A DNA stretch of 64,000 nucleotides, taken from Thermogemmatispora sp. GTDB lineage: Bacteria; Chloroflexota; Ktedonobacteria; Ktedonobacterales; Ktedonobacteraceae. Where the stretch lies: positions 1 to 64,000 of the forward strand of contig NZ_JADGIA010000002.1 of the NCBI RefSeq assembly GCF_019683635.1, written 5' to 3'. Of this stretch, positions 27,434 to 35,629 are shown piece after piece. Each line of letters starts with the position of its first letter. The first letter of the stretch is position 1. A program made the position numbers and the translations under genes. The notes beneath the pieces were generated by a model. The model was not told the origin of the DNA. It worked only from the letters and a program-made list of their open reading frames with translations, and ran no database searches.

Positions 27434-29221
27434 TTATACCCCGACAGCCGCCGATCGCCCACTGGAAGAATCTGCCGCTCCCGCCGAGGCTGGCATCGGC
27501 TCCTGATAATGTGCACGTAGCCAGCGCACGATCAGGATGAAGAGCACCAGGAAGATGATCGTTAGCAGAAGGATCAACAACTCATCAAGACCAAAGCTGA
27601 TGAAACCCAGATTCAGCTGCCAGCTCTGGATAGCCGGCCCCACGGGCGCAGGTAGCAATGAGAGCGAGCCGCACGCGTTCCAGAGAGCATGCTGCAGTAC
27701 CGCGTACAACCAGCAAGCAAAGCCGAGACGAAAGCGTCGCTGCTTGGTGCGGATCAGGTGGTACCAGCCCAGGGCCACCATGCCTGCTCCCAGACCATGT
27801 AACAACCCTGCTCCTGACCGTACCAGAGCCACGTGAGCCCAGTCGCTATAACCCATGCTGATATAGCCAATGGTCTCAACCAGGTCAAAGCCAATGCCGG
27901 CGCTCATTCCCAGGATGAAAGCCTCGATCCCGCTGGTCAGGCGCCCACCGAGCAAAGCTACGCCCAGCGGTTTAACCGTCTCTTCCACCAGTGGTGCTAC
28001 CACCACCGCCAGAACGATGAGCAGCGTCTTCGTTCCTGTCTGACAGACAGGGTTCGATGGATCGTTCAAGCAGGCTGGGTTAAAGTTGGGACCTGCTGCC
28101 GCGAGGAGCAGCGTTGCCGATAGCTCCAGCAGCGAGGCGAAGAGAATGCCCATCGTCGCCCCACTGGTCAGGGCAAGCGTGAAGCGTCGCCAGGTAGTCG
28201 ACCAGCGAGCCTGGCGCAGAAGATGCATACCCAGCGTGAGGAGAGTCAGAGCAGGAAAGATGGCCGTGAGGAAGATCAGGACAGTGGTCGCCGGCAGAAA
28301 TGCAACGGCCTGGTGGGTGGCCTGCAGAACCAGCCCGATGGCGAGTGTGACCACGTAGCCGATCAGAAAGATCCAAAACGGCGGCATCTTCAGAACATGG
28401 CTCGGCTTGCCCAACAACGAGCGGATGCTGTGGTAGAGACAGAAACCACCGCCGAGCAGGCCGGCACAGGTATAGACCAGCGATTGCACTGTCAAGGGGT
28501 AGAGGACCCCTGTTGACCTTGAAGTGCTGGAAACCAGCAGAGTAATGCCGGCCAGGGCCAGTGATCCCAGTCCCGCCAGCAGGGCAAGCCCTGAGCAGAT
28601 GAGGCCAATGATTCCTAGCGTCACCTGGTAATTGCCTCGTGGACGCTGGAGAGCAGCAGGGCCAGGCTGCCAGTGAGCGGCATAACCAGGCCAGGCTGGG
28701 TAGCCTGGGTAGCCTGGATAGGGCGGATAGACTGAGTAGCCTGGGTAGGGCGGATAGCCTGGATACCAATAGCCTGGGCCTGGCCAGGGCGGCACCGGCG
28801 GCATACCGGCATAGTTCGGATAAGGTGGATAGCCCGGATAAAAGGGCGGTCCACCGTAGGCTGGAGGGTGAACGTACCCCGGCGCGGCTGGTGGCAACGG
28901 AGACGCTGGCGGTAAGGGCCAGACGCCCCATGCTGGTCCACTACCACCAGGGAGCATCGGGCCTGAGCCAGCATGCTCCCAATACGTGAACTGCGCCGGG
29001 CCAGGGGCCATGTCATTGGCGGCCTGGCTCGCCGGAGGGACACCCTGTTCTCTTGGGACAGCAGACTGCCCTCTCTCGGCAGCCGGCGCGGCCCCGCTCT
29101 CTAACGGCTTCTCCCCACTCACTGACTGCTGATCCGCTCTCTGCTCCATCTGTGGGGGCGGCTGCGGCTGAGTCCGCGTCTCTTCAGACGCCTGTGTGAC
29201 TTTCTCGTGTTCTGAACTCAC
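27434..29221 (-). CDS. PrsW family intramembrane metalloprotease with Pro/Tyr-rich N-terminus
   Basis: About 595 residues; GTG 29221 is favoured by AAAAGG ten bases upstream, TTG 29227 is the alternative. The first 190 residues are polar and then Pro/Gly/Tyr-rich with repeated YPGYPPYPG units. About ten membrane helices follow. PrsW/CPBP-like metal motifs are present: EETVKP, GIGFDLVE, a His in SGAGLLHGLGAG and HALWN. The family cleaves membrane proteins such as anti-sigma factors; the substrate is unknown. The kinase gene lies downstream on the same strand, 142 bases away. Confidence 0.85.
   Translation of the reverse strand: MSSEHEKVTQASEETRTQPQPPPQMEQRADQQSVSGEKPLESGAAPAAERGQSAVPREQGVPPASQAANDMAPGPAQFTYWEHAGSGPMLPGGSGPAWGVWPLPPASPLPPAAPGYVHPPAYGGPPFYPGYPPYPNYAGMPPVPPWPGPGYWYPGYPPYPGYSVYPPYPGYPGYPAWPGYAAHWQPGPAALQRPRGNYQVTLGIIGLICSGLALLAGLGSLALAGITLLVSSTSRSTGVLYPLTVQSLVYTCAGLLGGGFCLYHSIRSLLGKPSHVLKMPPFWIFLIGYVVTLAIGLVLQATHQAVAFLPATTVLIFLTAIFPALTLLTLGMHLLRQARWSTTWRRFTLALTSGATMGILFASLLELSATLLLAAAGPNFNPACLNDPSNPVCQTGTKTLLIVLAVVVAPLVEETVKPLGVALLGGRLTSGIEAFILGMSAGIGFDLVETIGYISMGYSDWAHVALVRSGAGLLHGLGAGMVALGWYHLIRTKQRRFRLGFACWLYAVLQHALWNACGSLSLLPAPVGPAIQSWQLNLGFISFGLDELLILLLTIIFLVLFILIVRWLRAHYQEPMPASAGAADSSSGRSAAVGV
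28670..28860 (-). repeat. Tandem repeat encoding YPGYPPYPG units
   Basis: Imperfect short repeats of the type GGGTAGCCTGG / GGGCGGATAG (plus strand) that encode Pro-Gly-Tyr units in the N-terminus of the PrsW-like protein. Coding repeat, in frame throughout; a candidate site for length variation. Confidence 0.7.
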
Positions 29222-29370
29222 TGTCAATATGCCTTTTCCAGGACCTTCTACTGTTGAACGATTGATTGCTAGACTCGTTCAAAGCATATGACAAATGCCG
29301 AAAAATGTGAAGAGCCAAAATCCAATACTTGTGCCAGACCTGCCAGAAAGGAACGCTTTCTTCTATCGAG

Positions 29371-30087
29371 CTAGATCTGGCCCTGTTCCTGAGCGAGTGT
29401 GCTCAGGCGATCACGTATCTCCCATAGCTCGGGATAGAACATATCATGAATAGTACGTTCGAGGAGGGGCATAGGTGTGCCGCCTGTGCCAGTCGTTGCC
29501 GCGCCAATCATGCGCTCGGCGAGCTTATAGTGCCGGAAGCGGAAGGTCTGCATTACCTCATCGTAATCGATGAGGGCCTCAGCGAAGGCATGCAACAAAG
29601 GATAGCGCCCGGCCTGAAGATAGATATCGCTAAGCGAAGCACCTGCAGTGGCCAGCAGGGTGCGGAAATCCTCCCAGAGCAGTGGCGAGAGGCGCTGCAG
29701 CTCGCGATATCCTGGCGAATCGCTCCCCGCGCCGCCGGCTAGCAGCTTGCGAAAAGCGTGAAAGTCCCAGGGAGACATCGTTTCGAGCATGCGCATATTC
29801 TCTAGTAGCAAGTACTGGATGCGGATCACGCGCTGCAGCAAGCGCAGAGCCTCGCTGAGATTAGCCTCCTTAAGCAGGCGGCTGATGCTGCGCAACTCGA
29901 AGGCTGTTTCCTTCCACCATAGCTCGAACACCTGATGAACGATCTGAAATTGCAATTCATCGTGATGGGCCAGCTCCTCCTCTGACTTCTGCAGAGATAA
30001 CAGTTCAGGCAGGCGCAGATAGCGAGCATAGACGCTCTCGCTGCGCGTGGGGCGCTGCACCTCAACGTGTTTGGACCGCTTGCTCAT
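29371..30087 (-). CDS. Tryptophan 2,3-dioxygenase family protein
   Basis: About 238 residues from ATG 30087, which has GGAGGT eight bases upstream. Family features: YARYLRLPELLSLQ, then HHDELQFQIVHQVFELWWKE (active-site His and substrate contacts), RFRHYKLAERMIG with the likely haem-ligand His, and TGGTPMP. The RxxSGFQS-like motif is degenerate (FRKLLAGGAGSDSPGYR). TDO opens tryptophan to N-formylkynurenine. No kynurenine-pathway neighbours are present, so the physiological substrate is uncertain and it could be one of the divergent TDO homologues. Confidence 0.8.
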   Translation of the reverse strand: MSKRSKHVEVQRPTRSESVYARYLRLPELLSLQKSEEELAHHDELQFQIVHQVFELWWKETAFELRSISRLLKEANLSEALRLLQRVIRIQYLLLENMRMLETMSPWDFHAFRKLLAGGAGSDSPGYRELQRLSPLLWEDFRTLLATAGASLSDIYLQAGRYPLLHAFAEALIDYDEVMQTFRFRHYKLAERMIGAATTGTGGTPMPLLERTIHDMFYPELWEIRDRLSTLAQEQGQI

Positions 30088-30317
30088 CGTGGCGACCTCC
30101 TTCACTGGAATGGGGAAAGGCCGGCGTCAATGCCGTCCCTCCCTCTCTTGCTGACGGCTCCCTCTAATCAGGTGGACAGCACTTGTCATAAGAAGGATAC
30201 CATTTCTGACGAAAGAACGCTCCACTACAATGAACGAAAGCTAAAGGAGGGGCAGCGGCGGAGCTGAGCCAGAGGGAGACTGGAACGTCAAGGAGGGCCT
30301 GCCTTGCCGGGGAGCTA

Positions 30318-30326
30318 TGGTATAAT
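30318..30326 (+). promoter_or_regulatory. cmk promoter, extended -10
   Basis: TGGTATAAT, a TGn-extended -10 with perfect hexamer, 42 bases before the cmk ATG. No -35 at standard spacing. Confidence 0.6.
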
Positions 30327-30368
30327 CTTAGCGACATTTGCAAGCCGACCGAAAGGCGCGGAAATCAC

Positions 30369-31052
30369 ATGGAGCAGGCGGAACGCATTGCCATCGATGG
30401 GCCAGCCGGCGCGGGCAAGAGCACGGTAGGAGAGCGCTTAGCGCGCTGTCTGGGCTATCTCTATATTGACACCGGGGCCATGTATCGGGCATTGACCTGG
30501 CTGGCCCTCCAGCGAGGTCTTGATCCCCACGATGGGGAGGCCCTTGGACGGCTGGCGCGCGAGGCCAGCATCGTCATCGGCCATCCTCATATTGACGATG
30601 GACGTCAGTACACAGTGACCGTCAACGGCGAAGACGTCACCTGGGCTATTCGCAGTGCTGAAGTAACCCGCACCGTCTCGCTAGTCTCTTCTCATCCCGA
30701 AGTTCGCAGTGTCCTGATCGAGGCGCAGCGCGCGCTGGCTCGCGCTGGTCGCGTCGTCATGGTGGGGCGAGATATCGGCGCCGTCGTCCTGCCCGATGCC
30801 GAACTGAAGATCTATCTGACGGCCAGCCTGGAGGAGCGCGGGCGTCGACGCTATGCCGAGCTGCTTGAGCGCCTGGGCCCTGATCACCCGGCCCTTCCCT
30901 CGTTTGAGGAAGTGCTCGCCGACATTCGACGCCGCGATGAGATTGACCGCGATAACATGCAGCCGGCGCCCGATGCGATTGTCATCGAGACCGATCATCT
31001 CAGCGTAGCGCAAGTTCTAGAACGCATCTGTCACATTCGGGGAAAGCGATGA
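30369..31052 (+). CDS. cmk: Cytidylate kinase
   Basis: 227 residues, phosphorylating CMP and dCMP with ATP. The P-loop DGPAGAGKST (residues 9-18) is followed by the diagnostic YIDTGAMYRALTW. GRDIGAVVLPDAELKIYLTAS, the RGRRRYAEL lid and RRDEIDRDNMQPAPDA are all family motifs. It overlaps plsC by four bases (ATGA), so the two are translationally coupled. Confidence 0.97.
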   Translation: MEQAERIAIDGPAGAGKSTVGERLARCLGYLYIDTGAMYRALTWLALQRGLDPHDGEALGRLAREASIVIGHPHIDDGRQYTVTVNGEDVTWAIRSAEVTRTVSLVSSHPEVRSVLIEAQRALARAGRVVMVGRDIGAVVLPDAELKIYLTASLEERGRRRYAELLERLGPDHPALPSFEEVLADIRRRDEIDRDNMQPAPDAIVIETDHLSVAQVLERICHIRGKR

Positions 31053-31846
31053 AACAGGAAGTCAGCCTCTCCTCCGAGCAGGAACAGCCGGAGAACCGGC
31101 AGCCACTGAAGCGCACGGCCTCCAGCCGGCGTGAAAAAGACCTCTATCAACCCTACGAGACACCGACGCTGATCTATGAGATTCTGCGAGCGCTGGCCGT
31201 GCTCCTGCTGGCCGTGATCGCACGCATGCGCCCGCGCGGTCGTCACCACATTCCGCGTCAGGGTCCCTATATTGTCGCCTCCAATCACCTCGCCTGGACC
31301 GACATCCCTCTCATTCCCATCTACTTGCCCCAGAAGGTCGTCTACATGGCCAAAGAAGAGGTCTTCCAGGGGCGTTTGCGCTGGCTGGCGCGTTTCCTTG
31401 GCGCCTTCCCCGTGCGCCGCGGCGAGGGAGATCGTCAGGCTCTGCGGGCAGCAGAGACCGTGCTGAAGGCTGGTCGCGTGCTGGTGATCTTCCCCGAGGG
31501 CACACGCAGCCGCTCACGCACGCTGGCCCGCGCTCATGCCGGCCTGGGGATGATTGCTCTGCGCACTGGGGTGCCGGTTCTGCCCGTCGCTATCTGGGGA
31601 AGCGAGGACCTCTTCAAGAAGTTCCGTCCCGAAATTCATATTGTCTACGGTGAGCCGCTGCTCTTTAAGCCACAAGGCCCCAAAATTACCCGTGAGGAGA
31701 TCGAAGAGGCCACCGAGCGCGTCATGCGCAGCATTGCCGCACTCTTGCCAGCCTCCTACCGCGGCGTCTACGCCGACGTGCTCCCTCGTTTGGGCGAGGA
31801 GCAAGGAGGGCAAGGGAAGGCAAGCGAGCTGGTTAGCGGTGAGTAA
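31049..31846 (+). CDS. plsC: 1-acyl-sn-glycerol-3-phosphate acyltransferase
   Basis: 265 residues, transferring a second acyl chain to lysophosphatidate at the inner membrane face. A single hydrophobic helix (ILRALAVLLLAVIARM) is followed by the HxxxxD catalytic motif (SNHLAWTDIPL), the glycerol-phosphate site FPEGTRSRS and a VPVLPVAI motif. Coupled to cmk through a four-base overlap, a cmk-plsC order common in Gram-positive-like genomes. Confidence 0.93.
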   Translation: MKQEVSLSSEQEQPENRQPLKRTASSRREKDLYQPYETPTLIYEILRALAVLLLAVIARMRPRGRHHIPRQGPYIVASNHLAWTDIPLIPIYLPQKVVYMAKEEVFQGRLRWLARFLGAFPVRRGEGDRQALRAAETVLKAGRVLVIFPEGTRSRSRTLARAHAGLGMIALRTGVPVLPVAIWGSEDLFKKFRPEIHIVYGEPLLFKPQGPKITREEIEEATERVMRSIAALLPASYRGVYADVLPRLGEEQGGQGKASELVSGE

Positions 31847-31996
31847 CCTGGCAAGGGAAGGACATGAGAGAAACAGGAGGGGGGTAGGAACAGGACGGGC
31901 AGCCTGGCCAGGACCTGGCCGTCGTCGTCTCTGATTGGCAGCCTGGCCCCATAGGCTGCCAATCAGAAGCAGAAGCGACAGGGCAGAGATCTGGAC

Positions 31997-33244
31997 TCAG
32001 GCGCTAGCGACCAGTTGCCGGACGCGCAGAAGGGCCGCCAGGTAGTCGCGCAGCATCATGGGCAGCAAGAAACGCTCCTGAACGCTGCGATGGGCAGCCT
32101 CACCCATCTGGCGCCACAGCTCGCGCTCCTCTAGTAAGCGCAGCGTATAGCTTGCCGCGCTCTCGGTATCATCGGCGAGGAAGCCGTCGTATCCATGCGT
32201 GATCTGGTAGCGTACCCCAGTCGCCGATGTCCCCACTACCGGCTGATACTTCCACATCGCCTCAGTCACTGTCAGGCCAAACCCCTCACGACTAGAGCGC
32301 TGCAGGATCACCTGCGAAAAGCGCTGGAAGGCATTAACCACCGGCGCGGTCAGCTGAGCCGGGTCCCAAAGCAGATGAATATCGGGATCGTCGCCTGCGC
32401 GCTGTTGTAAATCTGCCAGAATAGCCTGCGCGCGGATGTCATCGCTGGCTTCCAGCGCGCCAACAAGCGCTACCTGGACCTCTGGGTGGCGCTGCTTCAC
32501 CAGGCGATAGATCTCAATCACCTGCCACGGGTTTTTCCAGCGCCCGAAGCGTGAGACCTGCGTAATCAGGGGGCGGGTGGGATCGACACCACTGCCGGCC
32601 AGTAGGGCCATCCCTTCGGTCTCGCTCAAGGGGGCATGGCGCTCGCTAAAGGGATCGATGCCAAGCGTGATCACCGCGGTGCGCCCGGCAGGCAACTGTG
32701 GGAACACCGAGAAGGGCGTATTGAATGTGCACAGCGCATAGGCATCCAGGAATTGACTGATGTACTGGAGCGCCGCGGGATCAGGCCGGGCAGTATCGAT
32801 ATGGTTGAACCATAGGGCCGGGCGCATGTATGGAAACAGCTGCCCCAGAGGAGCGAGCTGGATATCGTGGACGTAGTAGAGATCAGCGCGTTCATCGACG
32901 AGCGGCTGCATGGCGGACCGGAGCGAATCCAGAAACTGACGCTGGTCCTGGGGAGTGATCAGACCCGGCTCGCCTCCCTGCAGCATATCGGTCAGCCGTG
33001 CCATGAAGGTAGCGGCGAACTCGTCGAGTTGAACCACGCGCCAGGTATGAGGAATGCCCAGCTCCCTGGCCAGCGGCAGTAGCACGCGCAGCAAAGCAGC
33101 CACGCCACCACCCTGCGCCGTCGTATTAATATGTAGAACATGCACGCCCTGGAGCGGACGCGCCAGATCGTAAATCTCGGAGAGCAGGGCGTCGCTCACC
33201 AGACCACGAAAGCGTTCCAGTCCAGGTGTTGTCACTGTTGTCAT
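31997..33244 (-). CDS. GT4 glycosyltransferase, trehalose synthase (TreT)-like
   Basis: About 415 residues from ATG 33244 (GGAGAGGGTC upstream). GT-B fold: the N-terminal VLHINTTAQGGGVAALL acceptor-site loop and the PHTWRVVQL region closely follow TreT-type trehalose synthases. The C-terminal donor domain has VSRFGRWKNP, the SREGFGLTVTEAMWKYQPVVGTSATG nucleotide-sugar motif and GYDGFLADD. It probably links a nucleotide-activated glucose to glucose to give trehalose, or makes a similar glucoside. No adjacent trehalose genes. Confidence 0.8.
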   Translation of the reverse strand: MTTVTTPGLERFRGLVSDALLSEIYDLARPLQGVHVLHINTTAQGGGVAALLRVLLPLARELGIPHTWRVVQLDEFAATFMARLTDMLQGGEPGLITPQDQRQFLDSLRSAMQPLVDERADLYYVHDIQLAPLGQLFPYMRPALWFNHIDTARPDPAALQYISQFLDAYALCTFNTPFSVFPQLPAGRTAVITLGIDPFSERHAPLSETEGMALLAGSGVDPTRPLITQVSRFGRWKNPWQVIEIYRLVKQRHPEVQVALVGALEASDDIRAQAILADLQQRAGDDPDIHLLWDPAQLTAPVVNAFQRFSQVILQRSSREGFGLTVTEAMWKYQPVVGTSATGVRYQITHGYDGFLADDTESAASYTLRLLEERELWRQMGEAAHRSVQERFLLPMMLRDYLAALLRVRQLVASA

Positions 33245-33569
33245 GACCCTCTCCTTCGCCCGCAAGCAGGCGAAAAACGTGGCTCTTGTGAATAATTGAG
33301 CCAGTAGAAGCTGGCTGCCAGCGTATCACAACTGCTTGCTAGCTGGCTTCCATAGGTGATTACAACTGGGCGAACGATTCCATTCCCCCAGCAGCACCTC
33401 TTTTGAGGTGTTTTCTGAGGCAAGAAAGCATTGCTGTTCAGTCAGGGACGGAAGAATCAGGTCAGCCGCCTGACAAAGGGCTATCCTCAAGAGAATATTC
33501 TTGCGATCTCGCGGCCCTCTTCGTGATGAATCTTGTGGCGGACTTCTCTCAAAATGGTGTAGGAAATAC

Positions 33570-33598
33570 TTGACAAACAGCCAGAAGTATGTTATATA
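33570..33598 (+). promoter_or_regulatory. Strong consensus promoter of candidate RNA gene
   Basis: TTGACA, 17 bases, TATATA: the best -35/-10 pair seen in the window. The predicted start is near 33605. No credible protein start follows. Confidence 0.75.
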
Positions 33599-33604
33599 GT
33601 GCCT

Positions 33605-33864
33605 GTCAGGAACTTTTTGGATGCGGTGGCCCCTACACGGGACCTGTTGCCTACAAGCACGAGTCTGGATAAGACATCCTGCATTCAAATGACCCCTCCT
33701 GCGCCAGCCAAATCATCTGCGGAAAAAGGTGATTACGCGCTCTATCGCGATGGATTCTGGGACAGCCCAGCCTGGCGGCGCTGTTTCCCCTGAGTAGTCT
33801 ATTGATTTGATTGCCTGTCCGGCTCCGTCCCTCCTGATGGGACAAGGCAGTTTGCTGTTTTTTT
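33605..33864 (+). ncRNA. Candidate structured RNA, about 260 nt
   Basis: Bounded by a consensus promoter and an intrinsic terminator, with no convincing ORF. Pairings found by eye: GGATG/CATCC (33619 with 33675), GGCCCC-like/GGGACC (33628-33644), GTCT/AGAC (33663-33675), and a junction closed by CGCCAG/CTGGCG (33702-33707 with 33772-33777) that encloses three hairpins: AATCATC/GGTGATT, CGCG/CGCG and CTGGG-ACAG-CCCAG. The junction spans 76 bases, cloverleaf-like, but lacks tRNA landmarks. Family unknown; 6S or a Y-like RNA are possibilities. It precedes the vWA gene. Confidence 0.5.
33812..33864 (+). terminator. Intrinsic terminator of the candidate RNA
   Basis: TGCCTGTCC pairs with GGACAAGGCA (one bulge), or alternatively GTCCC with GGGAC, followed within a few bases by a run of seven T. 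Confidence 0.6.
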
Positions 33865-33899
33865 GTTGTTCACCATCTTCTACAGGGCAGGAAGCGTAT

Positions 33900-34079
33900 A
33901 TGTTGGTCATACTCAAAGATTTACCGGGTCCAGGAGATTACCTACAAACAGCATCTGCGGCGGAATATCCGTTTAAGAGGGATGCCTGGAATCGCCTGGT
34001 GGGCTACGCTTCCGCCACCTTCCTCAGCAGAAGTCTCCTCTGTGCACATCAGCACTTTCTGCGAGGGCGGCAGGCGTAG
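33900..34079 (+). CDS. Possible small protein (low confidence)
   Basis: 59 codons beginning MLVILKDLPGPGDYL, with AGGAAG five bases before the ATG. The first 36 residues look protein-like, the remainder less so. No family known, and it may be spurious. Confidence 0.25.
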   Translation: MLVILKDLPGPGDYLQTASAAEYPFKRDAWNRLVGYASATFLSRSLLCAHQHFLRGRQA

Positions 34080-34255
34080 CTCCCAAAGCTGTCAGCGCCG
34101 GTCGACCCGTGTTCTCTGGTTCCTGTATCCGTCTTTGCCTGCGCGCGCACGCGTGACCCACCGCGACATGCTGTCGTCGTGATTCGTCCCATTTTGCGCG
34201 CTTCTTGCATTTTTTAATCTTATCGTCATGTAGTATTGTGACGGAGAAGCTGCCT

Positions 34256-35629
34256 ATGGACAAGAAGTTGCTCATCGAGTACCTGAATTGCCGCCAGATT
34301 CCGCTGACCGGACAGGAGCAGATGGTGACATTGCATCAGAGACTGTGCGAGGCGGCTCCCGAGTTCTACCTGTACCTGCTGGCTGATCCATTTGCAGATC
34401 TCTCGCACAAGCGAGAGATGCTTGCCAATCTGATTCGCCTGCCAGCAGCCCACACTGTCACCAGGCAGCGTATAGTTGAACAGCTGCGCGTGTTGCCAGC
34501 TGAGGAGGCTCTGCTGGTTGCCGATGTGATCCGGCAGCGACGCATCAATAACCGGCGCGCACGTGAGATCGGCCTGCAGCTGCTGATCGGTCATGAGCAG
34601 TTCCCGCAGCTTGCGGCAGCCCGACGACAGCGGGTCACGCTCTTGTTAAAGCATCTGCTGGGCGAGCGTACGTGGTCTTCGGTCCGGCGCTTCCTGGCGC
34701 AGCCGAGCGAGGTCGGAGAGAAGTTCTTGCAACGCGAGCTGTTGCACTACGCGCCCAATCCGGCTATCGCGCGAGAGACGCTTTGCTTCCTTGCGGGGGT
34801 GCCTTTTGATCCAAGCGACCCCACGCTGGCAAAGCGCATCGCCGCGCGTGAGCAGTTAGAGCACGGGGAGGGTCTCCCGCGCGAGACCCTCTTCGGCCTG
34901 CGCGGCATCTATCATCGCGATATGCCTGCCAGCCGTGTGCGCTCGCTCTCCGCTTCGGAGGCACGGGTCGAGTGCCAGGATGGACCGTTGACTATGCTCT
35001 ATAGGGAGGCCCTCCATCGGGGGGTGAAGAGTGAGAATTACTCTGAGGAGCTGTGGCGGTGTACCGAGCAGGCGGTGGCCTCGCTACCGCTGATCGAAGG
35101 CCGGCTGGCTGTGGTCCTGGATCTGTCGGCCTCGATGACCTCATCGGGCGAGCGAGCCTATCATCCGGCGGCCCTGGCGCTGGCTCTGGTGCATCTGTTG
35201 CAGCAGCGCGTGACTTCGGTGATGCTCTATCAGGTAGGTGGCAGCGCCCTTGCCAGCGAGGAGCTGCTGCCGAGACCACGGGGTGTAACCGATCTGGCAA
35301 GCGCTTTGTTGGAAGCCGCTCGCACGCAGCCGCAGGCGATTCTGCTGATTACTGACGGCTACGAAAATATGCGCTCGGGCGACGCGGCCCTGGTCCTGCA
35401 GGGTATGCGTCTGCTGGGTCTGGCCATGCCTGTCTATCAGGTGGTGCCAGTTTACTCTCGCTCCGAGCGGCTGCAACAGCGCCATCTGGGCGACGATTTC
35501 CTGCTGTTGCCTGTGTTGCATGAGCAAGGAGTGCGTGAGGTGCTGACCAGGCTCTTCCTAGATTACACGGCTGAGTTTATCTCTCCGGTTGATGCGGAAC
35601 AGGTGCAACAACTCTTGCTTAAGAGGTGA
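34256..35629 (+). CDS. Helical-repeat plus vWA domain protein, possibly TROVE/Ro60-like
   Basis: 457 residues from ATG 34256 (GGAGAAG upstream); the TTG at 34205 is unlikely. The first 240 residues are all-helical and Arg-rich, reminiscent of HEAT-type repeats (NNRRAREIGLQLLIG, then RRQRVTLLLKHLLGERTW). The C-terminal vWA domain has a MIDAS motif DLSAS (residues 289-293), a Thr in the GVTDLASALL loop and ILLITDGYEN, so metal binding is likely intact. Helical repeats plus vWA is the layout of TROVE/Ro60 RNA-binding proteins, but that identity is inference. The end overlaps the ARPP-1-like gene by four bases. Confidence 0.75.
   Translation: MDKKLLIEYLNCRQIPLTGQEQMVTLHQRLCEAAPEFYLYLLADPFADLSHKREMLANLIRLPAAHTVTRQRIVEQLRVLPAEEALLVADVIRQRRINNRRAREIGLQLLIGHEQFPQLAAARRQRVTLLLKHLLGERTWSSVRRFLAQPSEVGEKFLQRELLHYAPNPAIARETLCFLAGVPFDPSDPTLAKRIAAREQLEHGEGLPRETLFGLRGIYHRDMPASRVRSLSASEARVECQDGPLTMLYREALHRGVKSENYSEELWRCTEQAVASLPLIEGRLAVVLDLSASMTSSGERAYHPAALALALVHLLQQRVTSVMLYQVGGSALASEELLPRPRGVTDLASALLEAARTQPQAILLITDGYENMRSGDAALVLQGMRLLGLAMPVYQVVPVYSRSERLQQRHLGDDFLLLPVLHEQGVREVLTRLFLDYTAEFISPVDAEQVQQLLLKR

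Larger units (their letters stand above)
33245..34255. other. One-kilobase gap containing a candidate RNA gene
   Basis: AT-richer than its surroundings. It holds a strong promoter (33570-33598), a hairpin-rich stretch, a terminator (33812-33864) and a low-confidence short ORF at 33900. Nothing supported was seen in 33245-33560 or 34080-34200. Confidence 0.55.

Noticed and set aside
28670-28860. Short repeats considered as a CRISPR array
   Set aside because: Units are short, directly tandem without spacers, and encode in-frame protein repeats.
28080-28931. 283-residue ORF overlapping the PrsW gene in another frame
   Set aside because: The PrsW frame contains all metal motifs and membrane helices; the other frame is Arg/Ser/Pro-rich.
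33326-33688. 120-residue minus-strand ORF opposite the candidate RNA
   Set aside because: No ribosome site, no recognisable domain, Arg/Pro/His-rich composition, and it runs antisense through the strong promoter.
33702-33777. 76-base cloverleaf-like fold as a tRNA gene
   Set aside because: Stem lengths and loop positions do not fit, and no T-loop GTTCRANNC or D-loop GG is present.
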